From: Pseudomonadota bacterium
GTDB lineage: Bacteria; Desulfobacterota; Desulfovibrionia; Desulfovibrionales; Desulfomicrobiaceae
NCBI GenBank assembly: GCA_023393525.1
Contig: JAEWKZ010000079.1
Span: forward strand, 1 to 64,000
Direction of reading: 5' to 3'
DNA: 64,000 nucleotides
The notes under the pieces are model-generated. The model was not told the DNA's origin and ran no database searches. It saw only the letters and a list, made by a program, of their open reading frames with translations. Every line of letters begins with the position of its first letter. The stretch's first letter is position 1. Both the position numbers and the translations under genes were made by a program. Shown one piece after another: positions 61,622-64,000 of the stretch.

Positions 61622-62320
61622 TCATCTTCCCGGCCAGGGCAGTTCCTGAAGCGGCCCCAGCCCCGTCAGCGCCTGTCTGACCGCCTCGTCCCGAAACACG
61701 CGCCCGACCCTCGGAGCGCACGCGTAACACAACATCCGCCCCTCCAGGCGGAAACACAGGGTATGGGCGTGCAGATACATGCGGTCGGGCCACTCCGGCA
61801 CGAGGGGATGATAGAGCGCGTCGCCCAGGACGGGAGCGCCCAGACTCTTCATGGCCACGCGCAGCTGGTGCGTGCGTCCGGTAAGGGGCTTCAGGACGTA
61901 AAGCCGCAGACCCGGCCGCACCGCCCAACTCATGAAGCGCGTCCGCGCGGGCCGCTCCATGCTCCGAACGAGCTTCCAGCTCCCCCGCCGCGAACGGACC
62001 ATGTCGCCCTGGATCAGCCCCTGCTTCTTGCTCGGGGACTGATCCGACAGGGCGACATAGTATTTGCGCACCGCCCGCTCCCGGAACAGCCCGGCCAGGA
62101 TCCCGGCCCATTCCCGGTTTCGGGCCAGAAGCAGCAGCCCGGACGTGGCCTTATCCAGACGGTGGACCGGAAAGACCTTTTCCCCCAGCCGATCCCGAAC
62201 CAGGCTGCACAGCCCCGGACGGCCTTCGCAATCGTGAAAATCCAGGCCCGGAGGCTTGTCCACGACGATAAATCCGGGCTCGCCTCCGACCACCTCGAAA
62301 TCCGGCGAAGCCGTCACCAC
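61622..62320 (-). CDS. RluA-family pseudouridine synthase
   Basis: A 232-residue RNA pseudouridine synthase without an S4 domain. Catalytic D56 is in HRLDKATSGLL; other blocks are KYYVALS, LTGRTHQLRVAMKSLG and VLGDALYH, as in RluA/TruC. It would isomerise a uridine in rRNA or tRNA; target unknown. Start is one of two GTG codons (62320, 62317); the second overlaps the lipoprotein stop (GTGA). Confidence 0.92.
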   Translation of the reverse strand: MVTASPDFEVVGGEPGFIVVDKPPGLDFHDCEGRPGLCSLVRDRLGEKVFPVHRLDKATSGLLLLARNREWAGILAGLFRERAVRKYYVALSDQSPSKKQGLIQGDMVRSRRGSWKLVRSMERPARTRFMSWAVRPGLRLYVLKPLTGRTHQLRVAMKSLGAPVLGDALYHPLVPEWPDRMYLHAHTLCFRLEGRMLCYACAPRVGRVFRDEAVRQALTGLGPLQELPWPGR

Positions 62321-62676
62321 CGCTTGTTCTTCTTTTTACGCGGCGGATACTTGGCCCTGTGCTCGTCGTAGCGGTAGTACGGTTCCGCCAGATCGAGCTC
62401 CAGGGCCACCGGCCCGCCCAGACGGACCCTCAAGTCGCGCGGCAGCAGCACTGCGCTGCGCCATCCCCGGTCGAGATAGAAATAGATCTTGCGGTCCAGA
62501 TCGAAATACACCCCCACATCGGGATAATAATTATACCTGTAGTGTTTGTTGCGATAGCCGTGGGCCGGGGCATGATCCGGCGGCCCCTGGCGCTGGGGCG
62601 GCGCGGCGGGCGCGATGACGCAGCCCTGCAGGACGAGAAGCGCGAGAATGATCAGCAGACAATTTCTGAGTCGCAT
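62314..62676 (-). CDS. Small lipoprotein, unknown function
   Basis: A 120-residue precursor with a lipoprotein signal peptide: MRLRN, a hydrophobic run and the lipobox LQGC (Cys at about 18). The mature part is rich in Tyr, Arg and Asp (YYPDVGVYFDLDRKIYFYLDRGW) and ends in a very basic tail. Likely anchored at the outer or inner membrane facing the periplasm. Start chosen at ATG 62676 with GGAGG upstream. The pseudouridine synthase gene follows directly, in the same operon. Confidence 0.83.
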   Translation of the reverse strand: MRLRNCLLIILALLVLQGCVIAPAAPPQRQGPPDHAPAHGYRNKHYRYNYYPDVGVYFDLDRKIYFYLDRGWRSAVLLPRDLRVRLGGPVALELDLAEPYYRYDEHRAKYPPRKKKNKRW

Positions 62677-62847
62677 GGTTACCTCCGGGTTGGTTTGATC
62701 ACGTCGCGATGCTTCCGAGCATGATTGGCGCAATCAGAAAAAATGCGCCGAAGCGGTCTCGAACCGGGCAAGATGGACGCCGCCCCCTCTTCCGGAGACG
62801 GACCGCGCCGGCAAAGAACGTAAAAAACCCTCTTCACGCCTTGAAGT

Positions 62848-62876
62848 TTGCCATTATGTACTCTACTTAGTAAACA
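62848..62876 (+). promoter_or_regulatory. Possible promoter of the P-type ATPase gene
   Basis: TTGCCA (62848-62853), 17 nt, TAAACA (62871-62876), 59 nt before the start. The hexamers and spacing equal those before tRNA-Leu. The rest of the 259-nt gap (62677-62935) shows no gene. Confidence 0.35.
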
Positions 62877-62935
62877 CTGGATTCCCCCTAACGACGACAA
62901 CGCATCCTGAAACCACCAACACGAGGAGCGCGCAT

Positions 62936-64000
62936 ATGGACTGTTTCAGCGGAAAACTCTGGCATCATCTGCCATCCAGGGAGATTCTCGACACTTTCCA
63001 GGTCGACCCGGACAAGGGCCTGGACACGTTGCAGGTCAAATGGAGGGCTGATGAATTCGGACCCAACGCGCTGACCGCACGCCGGGGAAAAACCAGGCTG
63101 GAGCGCTTCCTGCTTCAGTTCCACCAACCCCTGGTCTACATCCTCATCGCGGCCGGAATCGTCACCGCGGCGCTGGGCGAAGTGGTGGATTCCGCCGTCA
63201 TCGTGGGCGTGGTCCTGGTCAACGCCATTGTCGGATACATCCAGGAGGCCAAGGCCGCCGGAGCCCTGGAAGCCCTGGCCAACTCCATGGTCACCGAGGC
63301 GGTGGTCATCCGTTCCGGAGGCACGAAACGGGTGCCCGCCTCCGAACTGGTGCCGGGCGACGTGGTGATCCTGCGCTCCGGCGACAAAGTCCCCGCCGAC
63401 CTGCGTCTGCTGACCGTCAAGGATCTGCGCGTCGATGAATCGGCCCTGACCGGCGAGTCCGTGCCGGTGGGCAAGATGCCGGACCCGCTGCCCCAGGACG
63501 CCGTCCTGGCCGACCGCCGCAACATGGCCTACGCCTCCACCCTGGTCACCTACGGCCAGGCCACGGGCGTTGTCGTGGGCATCGGCGACTGCACCGAGAT
63601 CGGCCGCATCTCGACCATGGTCTCCGAGGCCGACGAACTGGCGACGCCGCTGACCCGCAAGATCGCGAGCTTCAGCCACCTGCTGCTCTGGGCCATCCTG
63701 GCCCTGGCCGCCCTGACCTTCACGGCCGGCGTCTTGCGCGGCGAAAAGGCCGCCGACATGTTCATGGCCGCGGTGGCCCTGGCCGTGGGCGCCATCCCCG
63801 AAGGCCTGCCCGCGGCCGTGACCGTGATCCTGGCCATGGGCGTTTCGCGCATGGCCGCGCGCGGAGCCATCATCCGCAAGCTGCCCGCAGTGGAGACCCT
63901 GGGCGGGGCCTCGGTCATCTGTTCCGACAAGACCGGCACCCTGACCGAAAACCAGATGACCGTCACCGCCGTCTTCGCGGGCGGTGAAGGCCACACGGTC
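62936..64000 (+). CDS. P-type cation-transporting ATPase, P2A (Ca2+-type), partial
   Basis: The first 355 codons are present; the gene runs off the window. Cytosolic N-terminal cation-ATPase domain (1-75), helices M1-M2, actuator domain with LTGESVPVGK (TGES 172-175), helices M3-M4 with VGAIPEGLPAAVT (Ca2+/Mn2+ site of SERCA/PMR1-type pumps), and the phosphorylation motif DKTGTLTENQ with D331. Start ATG 62936 with GAGGAG 8 nt upstream. Probably exports Ca2+ or a similar divalent cation; the missing part (helices M5-M6) is needed to be sure. Confidence 0.9.
   Translation, partial: MDCFSGKLWHHLPSREILDTFQVDPDKGLDTLQVKWRADEFGPNALTARRGKTRLERFLLQFHQPLVYILIAAGIVTAALGEVVDSAVIVGVVLVNAIVGYIQEAKAAGALEALANSMVTEAVVIRSGGTKRVPASELVPGDVVILRSGDKVPADLRLLTVKDLRVDESALTGESVPVGKMPDPLPQDAVLADRRNMAYASTLVTYGQATGVVVGIGDCTEIGRISTMVSEADELATPLTRKIASFSHLLLWAILALAALTFTAGVLRGEKAADMFMAAVALAVGAIPEGLPAAVTVILAMGVSRMAARGAIIRKLPAVETLGGASVICSDKTGTLTENQMTVTAVFAGGEGHTV

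Overview
The window is about 64 kb of GC-rich, densely coding chromosome from a sulfate-reducing delta-proteobacterium, most likely a Desulfomicrobium. The strongest pointers are a 60-residue ferredoxin (3048-3230) and a periplasmic tetraheme cytochrome c3 (33574-33999). Both match, from memory, the proteins described from Desulfovibrio desulfuricans Norway 4 / Desulfomicrobium norvegicum. Supporting pointers are futalosine-pathway menaquinone genes and a siroheme-decarboxylase-type (alternative heme) gene beside hemL. No phage, insertion sequence, integrase or CRISPR array was seen, so this reads as core genome.

Layout. 0-6.4 kb: tRNA-Leu, a periplasmic solute-binding protein, motAB (minus), ferredoxin, and a three-gene set VTC polyphosphate-polymerase domain / DUF4956 membrane protein / CotH-like kinase. 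6.4-21.1 kb (all minus): emrAB-type efflux pump, an MrfA-MrfB fusion helicase-exonuclease, a two-component pair with an NtrC-type regulator, pgi, an aminotransferase, and a PilZ / GspE-type ATPase / HDOD cluster. 21.2-28.4 kb (minus): one long translation operon tRNA-Val-thrS-infC-rpmI-rplT-pheS-pheT-merR, with a good promoter at one end and a terminator at the other. 28.6-34 kb: RsbU-like phosphatase with an RsbW-like ATPase, yjbQ, gpsA (minus), the siroheme decarboxylase subunit, hemL and cytochrome c3. 34-43.3 kb: an acidic coiled-coil protein with an internal duplication, then a run of menaquinone genes (menG, mqnB, mqnD, polyprenyl synthase) interrupted by a UDP-sugar dehydrogenase and ending in an HDOD-GGDEF protein. 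43.3-55.2 kb: purL, pyk, ubiD, fxsA, serB, holB, purA and a stand-alone AICAR transformylase. 55.3-64 kb: RNB ribonuclease, plsY, U32 protein, pseudo-receiver-TPR protein, a small Cys/His protein, an RluA-type pseudouridine synthase, a lipoprotein, and a P-type ATPase cut by the window end.

The most interesting observations are these. A 36-bp element occurs three times, each a few bases after a stop codon, in the same orientation to the gene and with a compensatory stem change. infC appears to begin at a rare AUU codon inside the end of thrS. MrfA and MrfB are fused in one chain. PurL carries two PurS-like domains at its N terminus and has no glutaminase domain. The VTC-DUF4956-CotH set is compact and its function is not established. 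The GspE-type ATPase carries tandem MshEN-like repeats next to a PilZ gene. No wholly new system can be claimed from the sequence alone; the VTC-DUF4956-CotH set and the 3-prime element are the best candidates for follow-up.
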